Shown: in pieces, positions 13,295 through 22,510 of the stretch
How the letters are laid out: each line of letters begins with the position of its first letter
Numbering within the stretch: position 1 is the stretch's first letter
Source: Burkholderiales bacterium
GTDB lineage: Bacteria; Pseudomonadota; Gammaproteobacteria; Burkholderiales; Burkholderiaceae_C
Direction of reading: 5' to 3'
Assembly (NCBI GenBank): GCA_028868825.1
Contig: JAGWTU010000002.1
Coordinates: forward strand, 124,001-188,000
DNA: 64,000 nt
Position numbers and translations under genes: made by a program
Notes under the pieces: generated by a model
Seen by the model: the letters and a program-made list of their open reading frames with translations, nothing else
Databases searched by the model: none
What the model was told of the DNA's origin: nothing

Positions 13295-13443
13295 AACGTT
13301 GACTACGAAGCCCTTGCCGCACGGGTCGCCTAACGAGATGGGCTCCGAAACTCACGAGTCGACGCCGGGCGGTTTGGCTCCAGGCTTGTATGCACCCCTA
13401 TCCGCGGTTTGACGCTCCGTATCCAATTGGCTACAATCCAGAC

Positions 13444-13746
13444 ATGCTCACCGTCCTCCAGACCGAAGAGTTCGTCGCATGGCTCGACGCTCTGAAGGAC
13501 AAGAAAGCTCGGATCCGCATTGCAACCCGCCTCCGGCAAGCGGAAGCGGGCAGTCTCGGCGACTGGAAGCCCGTCGAGGGCGAAATTTCGGAGATGCGGG
13601 TGCACTACGGCCCAGGCTACCGTCTGTAATTCGTACGCCGCGGCCGAGTCATCGTTGTCCTGTTCAATGCAGGCGACAAGTCGACCCAGAATCGCGATAT
13701 CCGCCGGGCCTTGAGGCTGGCTTCCGAACTCGGAGACGATCTATGA
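13444..13746 (+). pseudogene. RelE/HigB-type toxin interrupted by one in-frame TAA (13627-13629)
   Basis: MLTVLQTEEFVAWLDALKDKKARIRIATRLRQAEAGSLGDWKPVEGEISEMRVHYGPGYRL*FVRRGRVIVVLFNAGDKSTQNRDIRRALRLASELGDDL*; same frame continues to a TGA overlapping the antitoxin ATG. Confidence 0.85.
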
Positions 13747-14042
13747 CCAAGGCCAAATCCGCGCTCAAGCTTGTCGCATTCGATGCAGCTCGGTACCTCG
13801 ATGACGATGCAGCCATCGCCGAGTACATGACAGCCGTACTCGAAGCCAATGATCCCGATCTCCTGCTTCTCGCCCTCGGCGATGTGGCACGAGCCAAGGG
13901 AATGGCGCAAGTGGCCAAGGATGCAGGATTGGGACGTGAGAGTCTTTACAAGGCGCTAGCACCTGGCGCCAAGCCCCGCTTTGAAACCGTCATGAAGGTG
14001 GCGCGGGCACTGGGTGTCAAGTTCACGGCTCAGCCGGCCTGA
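13743..14042 (+). CDS. HigA-type addiction module antidote protein (HTH)
   Basis: MTKAKSALKLVAFDAARYLDDDAAIAEYMTAVLEANDPDLLLLALGDVARAKGMAQVAKDAGLGRESLYKALAPGAKPRFETVMKVARALGVKFTAQPA. Confidence 0.88.
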   Translation: MTKAKSALKLVAFDAARYLDDDAAIAEYMTAVLEANDPDLLLLALGDVARAKGMAQVAKDAGLGRESLYKALAPGAKPRFETVMKVARALGVKFTAQPA

Positions 14043-14624
14043 ATGCCGAACGCCCGACGCCACGACGATCTCCTGGCCATCGCCCGCGCATCCCGCTAGT
14101 TCCTGCCGGCACTCGAAGCCGTGCGATCACTGCAATTGGACTCGTGGTGCATCGGCGCCGGCGCCGTGCGCAATCTCGTCTGGGACCAACTGCATGGATA
14201 CCTGGAACCATCGATGCTCGCCGATGTCGATGTCGCGTATTTCGAACCCGGCGACACCGACTCGACGGAACGTGATGCCGATCTCGAGAGCCGGCTGCGG
14301 GAACGGATGCCGGAGCTGCCATGGGAAGTCACCAATCAGGCGCAGGTCCACACCTGGTTCGAAGGTCATTTCGGGCACGCCGTACCGCCGCTGCGGTCGC
14401 TGGAGGAAGCCATCGCTTCATGGCCGGAATACGCGACCTGCGTCGGCGTCTTCATGACGGCATCGGGGGACCTGGGCGTCATTGCGCCGCATGGGCTGGA
14501 AGATCACTTCGCGCAGCGTGTTCGCAGAAATCCCCTGCGCGTCAGTCGCGAGACCTATCGTCGGCGTATCGAGCAAAAGCAGTATTGCCTGCGCTGGCCT
14601 GGCGTGACGATCGAACCCGGTTGA
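14043..14624 (+). pseudogene. Nucleotidyltransferase family protein (NTP_transf_6-like) with in-frame TAG at 14097-14099
   Basis: ATG abuts antitoxin stop: MPNARRHDDLLAIARASR*FLPALEAVRSLQLDSWCIGAGAVRNLVWDQLHGY...DVDVAYF; the track ORF starts at an internal GTG (14121). Confidence 0.7.
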
Positions 14625-14688
14625 GACGCGAAGAAGCACCCATCCGTGCAACGCGCCCGCAAGCTCCACGCAAACCACCGACGGTCTT

Positions 14689-14929
14689 CGCAAAGGCGGA
14701 TGCGGCCCGCGCCCCGGCGCGCGTAGAGGCGCCGAGAAGCGCAGGGCTTGCGGCCGCGCGCGCAGCGCGCATCGACTTCTGACTCGGCGCCGCTTGTTTG
14801 AGCGTAGCGAACGAAGTGAGCGCAGCGAGTTCGGCGCCGGGCCGCAAGACCGAGCATCGGAGGGACGTCTGCGCGCAGCGCAGACCGCCGGGTCCGCGCG
14901 CCGGGGCGCGGGCCGCATCCGCCTTTGCG
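14689..14929. repeat. Palindromic repeat element, copy A
   Basis: 35-bp perfect inverted arms 14689-14723 / 14895-14929 flanking core tgtttgagcgtagcgaacgaagtgagcgcagcgagttc at 14795-14832. Confidence 0.9.
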
Positions 14930-15086
14930 CGCGGCGGCCTCGGCAAGCCAACCGACGGCTCGTTCGGTGACGATCAAAACCGTACCGCGGCCTGGGTTCC
15001 CAGCCTTGCGGCCGGGCGCAAAATTCGAAGTTCAAGTCCACGCGGGCAACACCGATAAGAATGCGTGGGTCCACCCACTTCGAACC

Positions 15087-17192
15087 ATGTCCAAAGGCGT
15101 CACCTCGCCATCAGCGCCCGCCCCCGATGAGACGTCCGTCCGCGCCGCCGAGCCGGCCTGCGCGGCCTTCGTCGCGGCCCAGCGGCAAGCCCTGCCCGAC
15201 TGGCTGAACGAGGCCATGGAAGTCGCCGGGCAGCGGCTCGCGCGCGCCGCGGACGAGGCCGGCAACGCCGCCGCTCGCGCCACCAGCATCGAGCTCGGCG
15301 CCGAGCTCGCGGCGCACCGCAGCGATTGGCAGGAGCGCTTCGCCGCGGCGCTCGATCTGGCCATCGACATCGACGAGCGCGGGGCCGATGCCGATGCGGC
15401 GAACCTGCACATGCCGTTCAGGCTCGAGCTGATAGCCGACGCCGACGTCGACGAGGACATCGCGATCTCGCGCCTGATCCAGACGGCCGAAGCGGGCGCC
15501 GGCAGCGCCTTGCACGATGTCGCCATGCTGTACGCGCGCCTCGCCGATCCGGGCGGCGGTCCGGCCCGCAGCTACCCGCTGCGACCCCAGGTCATCGCGC
15601 GCGGCCTGCGCAAGGCCGTGGCGGGCCTGGGCCTGCCGGGCGAACACCGCCTGCTGCTGCTGCAGGAAATGGGCATGGCCTTGGCCGCCGTCCTGGCCCC
15701 CGCGTACAAGCGCCAGCGCCAGGCGCTCGACGCGTTGGCGCGGGCGGCCGAGCCGGTCGAACTGCGGTTGCGCGCCCTGCCGGCGGTCCCCCAGCCCGCC
15801 GTCGAGCGGCCCCGCGAGCAGCGCAGGCGCCCCCGCGATGCGGCCGCGGCGCCGCGCTCCGGCGACTCGTCGCTGCGGCAATTGCGCGAGTCGCTCGGCG
15901 ACCCCAAGGGCGCCGGACCGGGCGCCGCGATGGCGCAGATGATGCGCCTGGTGGCGCAACGCGTGCCGCCCGGCGGCTATCTCGAGAACCTGGTGCGGCG
16001 CCTGGCCCGGCCGGCCTGCCTCGTCGCCGACCAGAACCCCGAGGTCTGGCAGACGCTGGACCATCCGCTGTGGCGCCTGCTCGACCGCGTGCTGGCCGCG
16101 GGCGCCGTCCATATCGATCTCGATTCGGACCTGCCCGACGACATCCGGACGCTCGAGGAGGCCTTGCGCGGCCTCGAAGCGGCCGTCGCCCCGCGCGCCG
16201 GCGATTGCCTGGCGGTCGAGCAGGCGGTCGACTCCCGCGTCGCCGAGCTCGACGACACGCAGGCGGCATCGATCGCGCACCAGGTCGATGCGATGCAGGC
16301 CCGGGTCGACCGCAGCGAGATCGAAGCCGCCCTGCGCGCGCAGATCGCCGAGCAGATGCAGCCTGTCGCCGTGCCGCTGGCGGTGCGCCACTTCCTGCTC
16401 GACACCTGGACGGCGGTGATGGGGCGCAGTTCGGTGCAGCATGGCATCGAGAGCGAGGCCTTCAGGACCCAGGGCGCCTTCGTCGAAGTCCTGCTCAGCG
16501 CCGCCGCACTGAGCGAGCGCAGCCCGCTGGCGGCCGGCGAGCTCGCGCGGCTCATCAATCCCGCCGGCCAGGCGCTCGCCGAGGCCGGCTTCGCCGAGGC
16601 GCTGATCGGCGTCGAGTTGTCGCGCCTGGCGCGCGCCTTGCGCCGGGCGCCGAGCGCCGTCGCCGTGGCACCGCCGCAGGCGCGGACGCAGCCGCTGTCA
16701 CCGGAAGACGCAGCGGCGAGCGCGCCGGCGGCGCCGCGTTCGCGGTCGCGCCGGCGCACGGGCGCTGCCGAGCCCGGCCCGCCGCAGCGCCCGGAACCCG
16801 ACGCGCCACGCGACGCCGCCGAGACCGGTCTGCACGACGCGCTGGAGACGGTGCTGCTGGATCGCTTCGATCCGACGCGTCCGGATGTCGATGCCGCGCC
16901 GAAGGCCGAGTCCTGGGTCGACGGGCTGGCGCCCGGCGCCTATTGCCGCCTGTTCCTGCTCGATCGCTGGATGAACACCCGGCTCAGCTGGCGCAGCGAC
17001 AACGGTTCGATGTTCATCTTCGCGAGCCGGCACCAGGGGCGCTGCCATTCGCTGTCGCGGCGCGCGCTCGTCAAGCTGCGTCATGCCGGCCTGGCGGCGA
17101 CGATCGAACGCGGCGCCTCGATCGCCGAGGTGATGGCGGAACTCGCGCAAATCAGCCAGCGTCGGCCGCCACGTCCGCCGCGCGGCGCCTGA
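15087..17192 (+). CDS. DUF1631 family protein
   Basis: Start ATG 15087 (MSKGVTSPSAPAPDET); C-term CRLFLLDRWMNTRLSWRSDNGSMFIFASRHQGRCHSLSRRALVKLRHAGL. Confidence 0.8.
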   Translation: MSKGVTSPSAPAPDETSVRAAEPACAAFVAAQRQALPDWLNEAMEVAGQRLARAADEAGNAAARATSIELGAELAAHRSDWQERFAAALDLAIDIDERGADADAANLHMPFRLELIADADVDEDIAISRLIQTAEAGAGSALHDVAMLYARLADPGGGPARSYPLRPQVIARGLRKAVAGLGLPGEHRLLLLQEMGMALAAVLAPAYKRQRQALDALARAAEPVELRLRALPAVPQPAVERPREQRRRPRDAAAAPRSGDSSLRQLRESLGDPKGAGPGAAMAQMMRLVAQRVPPGGYLENLVRRLARPACLVADQNPEVWQTLDHPLWRLLDRVLAAGAVHIDLDSDLPDDIRTLEEALRGLEAAVAPRAGDCLAVEQAVDSRVAELDDTQAASIAHQVDAMQARVDRSEIEAALRAQIAEQMQPVAVPLAVRHFLLDTWTAVMGRSSVQHGIESEAFRTQGAFVEVLLSAAALSERSPLAAGELARLINPAGQALAEAGFAEALIGVELSRLARALRRAPSAVAVAPPQARTQPLSPEDAAASAPAAPRSRSRRRTGAAEPGPPQRPEPDAPRDAAETGLHDALETVLLDRFDPTRPDVDAAPKAESWVDGLAPGAYCRLFLLDRWMNTRLSWRSDNGSMFIFASRHQGRCHSLSRRALVKLRHAGLAATIERGASIAEVMAELAQISQRRPPRPPRGA

Positions 17193-17202
17193 GGCTGGTT
17201 CG

Positions 17203-19806
17203 TCAATCCGCGGCACAGGAGGCCGGCGCGGCGACCTCCTTCACCGCCGCGCCGGCGGCGGGTCTGCGCGGCGACTCGCGTCGCGCGGCAACCCACTCGG
17301 ACGCCTGCTCGGCGCTCATCGGCCGCGCCAGCAGATAGCCCTGGCCGAGCCGGCAGCCGAGCTCGCGCAGCTGCGCGAGCTGGCCCTCGGTCTCGATGCC
17401 CTCGGCGACCACGACCTTGCGCAGCGAACTGCCCAGCAGCACGATCGAGCGCACGACGGCCGTCTCGTTGGCGCCGGCGTCGAGCCGGCTGACGAAGCTG
17501 CGGTCGATCTTCAGGCAGTCGATCGGCAGCGTCGACAGGTGCGACAGGCTCGAGTAGCCGGTGCCGAAGTCGTCGATGGCCAGCGTGACGCCGACCCGGC
17601 GCAGCTCCTCGAGAACCGGCAGCGAGCCTTCGACATGCGACATCAGGATGTTCTCGGTCAGCTCGATGCACAGCTGGTGCGGCCGGATGCCGCTCTCGAC
17701 GATCGCGCGGCCGACGCGCGCGGCCAGCGTCGCGTGGGCGATGTCGTGGCCCGAGACGTTGACGTTCATCGTCAGCTCGGTCGCGCGCGGTGCGCTGTCC
17801 TGCCAGACGCGCAGCTGGCGACAGGCGCAGTTGAGGACGAAATCGGTCAGCGGCAGCATCAGGCCGGCATCCTCGGCGATCGGCAGGAACGCCGCCGGAC
17901 TGATCAGCCCGTCGCGCGGATGCGGCCAGCGCACGAGCGCCTCGAAGCCGCTGACGTGGCCGCTGACGAGGTCGCAGATCGGCTGGTAGGCGACCGAGAG
18001 ACGGCCCTCGTCGATCGCGCGGCGCAGGTCGCCCTCGAGCCGCAGCCGCTCGGCGACCTCGGTGTGCAGACCGGCGTCGAACAGCGCGTAGCGCGCCTTG
18101 CCCGCGCCCTTGGCCTTGTACATCGCGATGTCGGCGTCGCGCAGCACGTCGTCGGGGTTGGCGTAGCCCAGCGCGCTGAAGGTGATGCCGATGCTGGCGC
18201 TGGTGTTCAGCTCGGTGCCGGCGACGAGGAACGGCGTGCGCACCGCTTCCATCAGCCGATCGGCGAGGCCGACGGCCGTGCTCTCGTGGTCGAGTCGCGT
18301 GACGAGCACGGCGAATTCGTCGCCACCGAGCCGGGCGACGATGTCCTCGGGTCGCAGGCTGTCGCAGATGCGCCGCGCCACCTGCACCAGGAACTCGTCG
18401 CCGGCGCTGTGGCCGAGGCTGTCGTTGATGAGCTTGAAGCGGTCGAAGTCGAGGAACAGCACGGCGAAGGCGTCGGCCGGGTCGGCCTGGGCGCGCTCGA
18501 CGGCCTGGCTCAGCAGGTCGTGGAAGCGGCGCCGGTTCGGCAGCCCGGTGAGCGCGTCGTGGAAGGCGATGTGCTTGAGGCCGGCCTCGGCCTGGCGGCG
18601 CGCGGTGATGTCCTGCATCTGCAGGATCAGGCAGGGCGTCGCGGCACCGGGCTCGGAGAAGAAGCTGCAATGCGCGATCACCCACAGCGGGTCGCCGCCG
18701 CTGTGGCGGCAGCGCAGTTCGAGCGCGAAGCCCTCGAACTCGCGGCCCGCGACGAGGCCGAGCTGCTCGTCGAGCTTGGGTCGGTCCTCGTCGGTGACGA
18801 GCTCGCGCAGGCTCATGCCGACGAGCGCGTCGCCGCTGCGGCCGACGATCGTGCGCAGCGCCGGGTTGGCCTGCAGGATGCGCCCTTCGAACGACAGCAG
18901 CGCCATGCCGATCGAGGCGTGCGTGAAGGCGCTGTGGAAGCGCCGCTCGCTGGCCTCGAGCTCGCGCACGTGGCGCGCCGCCAGCTCGCGTTCGCGCTCG
19001 TGGGCCTCGGCGCCGGCGCGGCGCACAGCCTCGGACGCCTCCTGCTGGCGGAAGAAGTAGTGCAGCGTCGCCAGCATCATGCCCAGCAGCGGCACCATCG
19101 CCGCCAGCACGCCGATGCCCGACTGGCGGTACGTCAGGTCGAGCAGCGCGGCGACGGCGGCGCTGCCGGTGCAGGCCAGGCCGATCCAGCCGAACACCGA
19201 GAACAGGTCCGACCATTGCAGCCGCTCGTTGCGCTTGAGCCGCGGCACCGCCGTCATCAGCAGGGTGTTGAGCACGAAATAGCCGAACGCCACGGCCATC
19301 GTCGAGACGATGCGCATGCCGGCGCCCGGCGTGCCGCGGTCGAATGCCAGGTGCAGCGCCGATCCGGCGATGGCCATCGACAGCGCCGCCATCGCCGGGC
19401 TGGCGATGCGGCTGCTCCAGCGCTTGGACGTGCGCCAGGAGCCGACGAGCGCTTCGCCGGCCGAGGCCAGCACGGCCGCCTCGGTGCCCAGGATGAGCAG
19501 CGACAGGAAGATGAAGACCTCGCCGGCGGCGAACGAGTTGTTCGAACGCGCCACGCGCACCGGCACGAAGCCGGCCAGCATCGCGATGGCGATGCCGGCC
19601 ACGGCCTGCAGGCCCAGCGGCAGCGGCAGCAGCGTCAGGCGCACGAGCGAGCCGACGATGACGCCGCCGCCGAGCAGCACGACCAGCCACCAGTAGGCGG
19701 CGGCGCGGCGGTTGTAGTCGGGCAGCAGGGCGAACTGCAGGGTGCGCCACCAGACCGGGCGTCGGGGGCTGGCCTGGGCGGCGGCCGGGGGGTTCACGAT
19801 GGGCAC
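17203..19806 (-). CDS. Membrane-anchored PAS-GGDEF-EAL protein (c-di-GMP signalling), copy 1
   Basis: LLPDYNRRAAAYWWLVV N-term, VARLGGDEFAVL, VSGFEALVRW, DDFGTGYSSLSHL. Start uncertain (GTG 19806, or TTG 19812 overlapping upstream stop). Confidence 0.88.
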   Translation of the reverse strand: MPIVNPPAAAQASPRRPVWWRTLQFALLPDYNRRAAAYWWLVVLLGGGVIVGSLVRLTLLPLPLGLQAVAGIAIAMLAGFVPVRVARSNNSFAAGEVFIFLSLLILGTEAAVLASAGEALVGSWRTSKRWSSRIASPAMAALSMAIAGSALHLAFDRGTPGAGMRIVSTMAVAFGYFVLNTLLMTAVPRLKRNERLQWSDLFSVFGWIGLACTGSAAVAALLDLTYRQSGIGVLAAMVPLLGMMLATLHYFFRQQEASEAVRRAGAEAHERERELAARHVRELEASERRFHSAFTHASIGMALLSFEGRILQANPALRTIVGRSGDALVGMSLRELVTDEDRPKLDEQLGLVAGREFEGFALELRCRHSGGDPLWVIAHCSFFSEPGAATPCLILQMQDITARRQAEAGLKHIAFHDALTGLPNRRRFHDLLSQAVERAQADPADAFAVLFLDFDRFKLINDSLGHSAGDEFLVQVARRICDSLRPEDIVARLGGDEFAVLVTRLDHESTAVGLADRLMEAVRTPFLVAGTELNTSASIGITFSALGYANPDDVLRDADIAMYKAKGAGKARYALFDAGLHTEVAERLRLEGDLRRAIDEGRLSVAYQPICDLVSGHVSGFEALVRWPHPRDGLISPAAFLPIAEDAGLMLPLTDFVLNCACRQLRVWQDSAPRATELTMNVNVSGHDIAHATLAARVGRAIVESGIRPHQLCIELTENILMSHVEGSLPVLEELRRVGVTLAIDDFGTGYSSLSHLSTLPIDCLKIDRSFVSRLDAGANETAVVRSIVLLGSSLRKVVVAEGIETEGQLAQLRELGCRLGQGYLLARPMSAEQASEWVAARRESPRRPAAGAAVKEVAAPASCAAD

Positions 19807-19808
19807 CT

Positions 19809-22451
19809 TCAATGGACCAGTTGGGCCGCGTCGGCGCGACCGACGCCGGCGGGCGACCGGACGGCGGCCTGCGCCGCGCCACGCAGCAGGCGGTCCGCGG
19901 CCTCGACCGCCAGCGGTCGCGAGAGGTAGAACCCCTGCCCGAAGCCGCAGCCGAGTTCGCGCAGGAGTTCGAGCTGGGCCTCGGTCTCGATGCCCTCGGC
20001 GATGACCTGCTTGCCCAGCAGCGAGGCGAGCAGCACGATGGCCTTGATCACCGCCGCCTCGTTGGACCCGGCGCGCAGGTTGCGCACGAAGGACATGTCG
20101 ATCTTCAGGCTGTCGATGGGCAGCACCGCGAGGTGGCTCAGCGACGAATAGCCGGTGCCGAAGTCGTCGATGCTCAGCCCCACGCCGAGTTGGCGCAGCG
20201 CCTTCAGCGTGCTCATTGCCGCCTCCAGCTGGGCCATCAGGATGTTCTCGGTGAGTTCGATGACGAGCTGGCGCGGCGCCACCGCCGCGGCCGCCAGCGC
20301 GGCGCGCACGCGGGGGACGAATTCGGGGTCGGCGACGTCGCGCGCCGCGACGTTGACATGCACCGTCAGCTCCGAGGCGCCGGGGTGCGCGGCGCGCCAC
20401 CGATGCAGATGGCGGCAGGCGTCGCCGATGACGTGGTCGGTGAGCTGGGTGATGAGGCCCGACTCCTCGGCGATCGGCACGAAGGTGCCGGGGCTGATCG
20501 GGCCGAGCTCGTCGTGGGTCCAGCGCGAGAGCGCCTCGAAGCCCACCAGGGCGCGCGTGACGAGGTCGTAGATCGGCTGGTAGGCGACCGCCGTCGAGCG
20601 CTGCGCCAGCGCCAGGCGCAGGTCGCCCTCGAGCCGCAGGCGCTGCTTGACCTCGGTGTGCAGGCCGACGTCGAAGATCGCGAAACGCGATTTGCCGTCG
20701 CCCTTGGCGCGGTACATCGCGATGTCGGCATCGCGCAGCATGTCCTCGGGTCGCGTGTAGCCGATCGAGCTGAAGGTGATGCCGATGCTGGCGCTGGCGG
20801 TGATCTCCATCGACGCCAGCTGCAGCGGTTCGGCCAGCGTCGCGAGCAGCCGCTCGGCGAGGTCGACGGCGTCGCCGTCGCGGTCCAGGCAGGTCGCGAG
20901 GATGGCGAACTCGTCGCCGCCCAGCCGTGCCAGCAGGTCGCTCTTGCGCAGCGCGCGCGACAGCCGCCGCGCCGCGGCGACGAGGAATTCGTCGCCGACC
21001 GAGTGCCCCTTGCTGTCGTTGATCAGCTTGAAGCGGTCGAAGTCGAGGAAGAGCACGGCGAACGACAGGCGCGGATCGTCGCGCGCCAGCTCGATCGCCT
21101 GGCTCAGCGACTCGTGGAAGCGCTCGCGGTTGGCCAGTCCGGTGAGCTTGTCGTGGAAGGCGCGGTGATGCAGTTCGAGCTCGGCGCGGTGGCGCGCCGT
21201 GAGGTCCTGCACCTGCAGGATCACGCCGGGCCCGTTGCCCGGCGATTCGGCGAACAGGCTGCAGCTGATGCCGACCCAGATCCCGATGCCGTCGGGTCGG
21301 CGGCAGCCGATCTCGTTGGTGTGCGCGGCCCCCGATGCCGTGCCCGCCCCGTCCAGCGCCGCGCGCAGCCGCGCCTGGTCGCCGGCGTCGACGAAATCGG
21401 CGAACGGCCGACCCTCGAGGTCGGTGGGTCCGCAGCCCAGCAGCTGGCGCAGCGCCGGGTTCGCCTGGTGGACGAGGCCTTCGCGCGAGACCAGCGCCAT
21501 GCCGATCGAGGCGTAGGTGAAGGCGCTCTGGAAGCGGTGCTCCGAGGTCTCGAGCTCGCGCAGATGCTGGCTGGCCTGCTCGGCGGCCTGGTGGTGCGCG
21601 AGCTGCAGCGCCAGCGTCGCCTCGCGTTCGAGCGCGAGCGCGGCGGCGCGCCGGGCGCCTTCCTCGGCCTGCTGCTGGCGGGCGAAATAATGCAGCGTCG
21701 TCAGCAGCAGGCCGAGCATCGGCAGCGCCGTCAGCATCACGCCCAGGCCGGCGACGCGCTGGGTGACGAAGAGCAGCGCGGCCAGCGCCGAGGCCACGAC
21801 GCTGGCCGCGCCGACCCAGCCGAAGACGCTGGCGAAGTCCAGCAGCACCAGCCGCTCGTTGCGCTTGAGCCGGGCCACCGTCGACATCAGCACCGCCGTG
21901 CAGGCGCTGTAGCCGGCACCGAAGGCCATCGCCGCGAACACCAGCAGCGCCGCGTCGTCGCTGCCCTGGTTGCCGAAGCGGCGCGTGATCGCATGCAGGC
22001 CATGACCGCACAGCGTCATCGCGAAGGCCGCGATCGCCGTCGTGCCCAGCCGCGTCGTCCAGCGCCGCGAGCTGCGGCACGACGAGGCCAGCGCCTCGCA
22101 GGTCGCCGCCAGGCAGCCGGCGGCCGGCCCGTGCATCAGCAGCAGCAGCACGGTGAAGAGATCGCCGATCGAGAACACCTGGTTGGTGCGCGGGATCTTC
22201 AGCGGCACCAGCGCGACGAGCAGCGCCAGCAGTGAACCAAAGCCGATCTGGACGAGCGCCGCCGGCGGCAGCCTCGACAGCTGGGCGAGGGCGACGGCGA
22301 GCGACGCGGCGCCGAGCGCCACCATGAGCCACCAGTAGACGGTGGCGCGCCGGTTGTAGTCCGGCATCAGTGCCGCATGCAGACGCTGCCAGCCTCGGGC
22401 TCCGAGGGGGGCACTGCCGGTCAGGGACCTTGCGTCTGCGGACATCGTCAT
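19809..22451 (-). CDS. Membrane-anchored PAS-GGDEF-EAL protein, copy 2
   Basis: LMPDYNRRATVYWWLMV N-term, LLARLGGDEFAIL, LVGFEALSRW, DDFGTGYSSLSHL; directly precedes copy 1 on the same strand. Confidence 0.92.
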   Translation of the reverse strand: MTMSADARSLTGSAPLGARGWQRLHAALMPDYNRRATVYWWLMVALGAASLAVALAQLSRLPPAALVQIGFGSLLALLVALVPLKIPRTNQVFSIGDLFTVLLLLMHGPAAGCLAATCEALASSCRSSRRWTTRLGTTAIAAFAMTLCGHGLHAITRRFGNQGSDDAALLVFAAMAFGAGYSACTAVLMSTVARLKRNERLVLLDFASVFGWVGAASVVASALAALLFVTQRVAGLGVMLTALPMLGLLLTTLHYFARQQQAEEGARRAAALALEREATLALQLAHHQAAEQASQHLRELETSEHRFQSAFTYASIGMALVSREGLVHQANPALRQLLGCGPTDLEGRPFADFVDAGDQARLRAALDGAGTASGAAHTNEIGCRRPDGIGIWVGISCSLFAESPGNGPGVILQVQDLTARHRAELELHHRAFHDKLTGLANRERFHESLSQAIELARDDPRLSFAVLFLDFDRFKLINDSKGHSVGDEFLVAAARRLSRALRKSDLLARLGGDEFAILATCLDRDGDAVDLAERLLATLAEPLQLASMEITASASIGITFSSIGYTRPEDMLRDADIAMYRAKGDGKSRFAIFDVGLHTEVKQRLRLEGDLRLALAQRSTAVAYQPIYDLVTRALVGFEALSRWTHDELGPISPGTFVPIAEESGLITQLTDHVIGDACRHLHRWRAAHPGASELTVHVNVAARDVADPEFVPRVRAALAAAAVAPRQLVIELTENILMAQLEAAMSTLKALRQLGVGLSIDDFGTGYSSLSHLAVLPIDSLKIDMSFVRNLRAGSNEAAVIKAIVLLASLLGKQVIAEGIETEAQLELLRELGCGFGQGFYLSRPLAVEAADRLLRGAAQAAVRSPAGVGRADAAQLVH

Positions 22452-22510
22452 CCCGGTTGTTCGAACTGCACCCCAGCGTCCGCGCCCTCGCCGCGGGTGC
22501 GTGGGGCGCG

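Noticed and set aside
14542-14946. 134-aa minus-strand ORF containing AELAALTSFATLKQ
   Set aside because: Spurious translation of the palindromic repeat; the same peptide recurs in the unrelated ORF 56365..57084.
17203-22332. 1709-aa minus-strand ORF
   Set aside because: Out-of-frame read through GGDEF-EAL copy 2 that runs into the true frame of copy 1; high-GC artefact, not a fusion.
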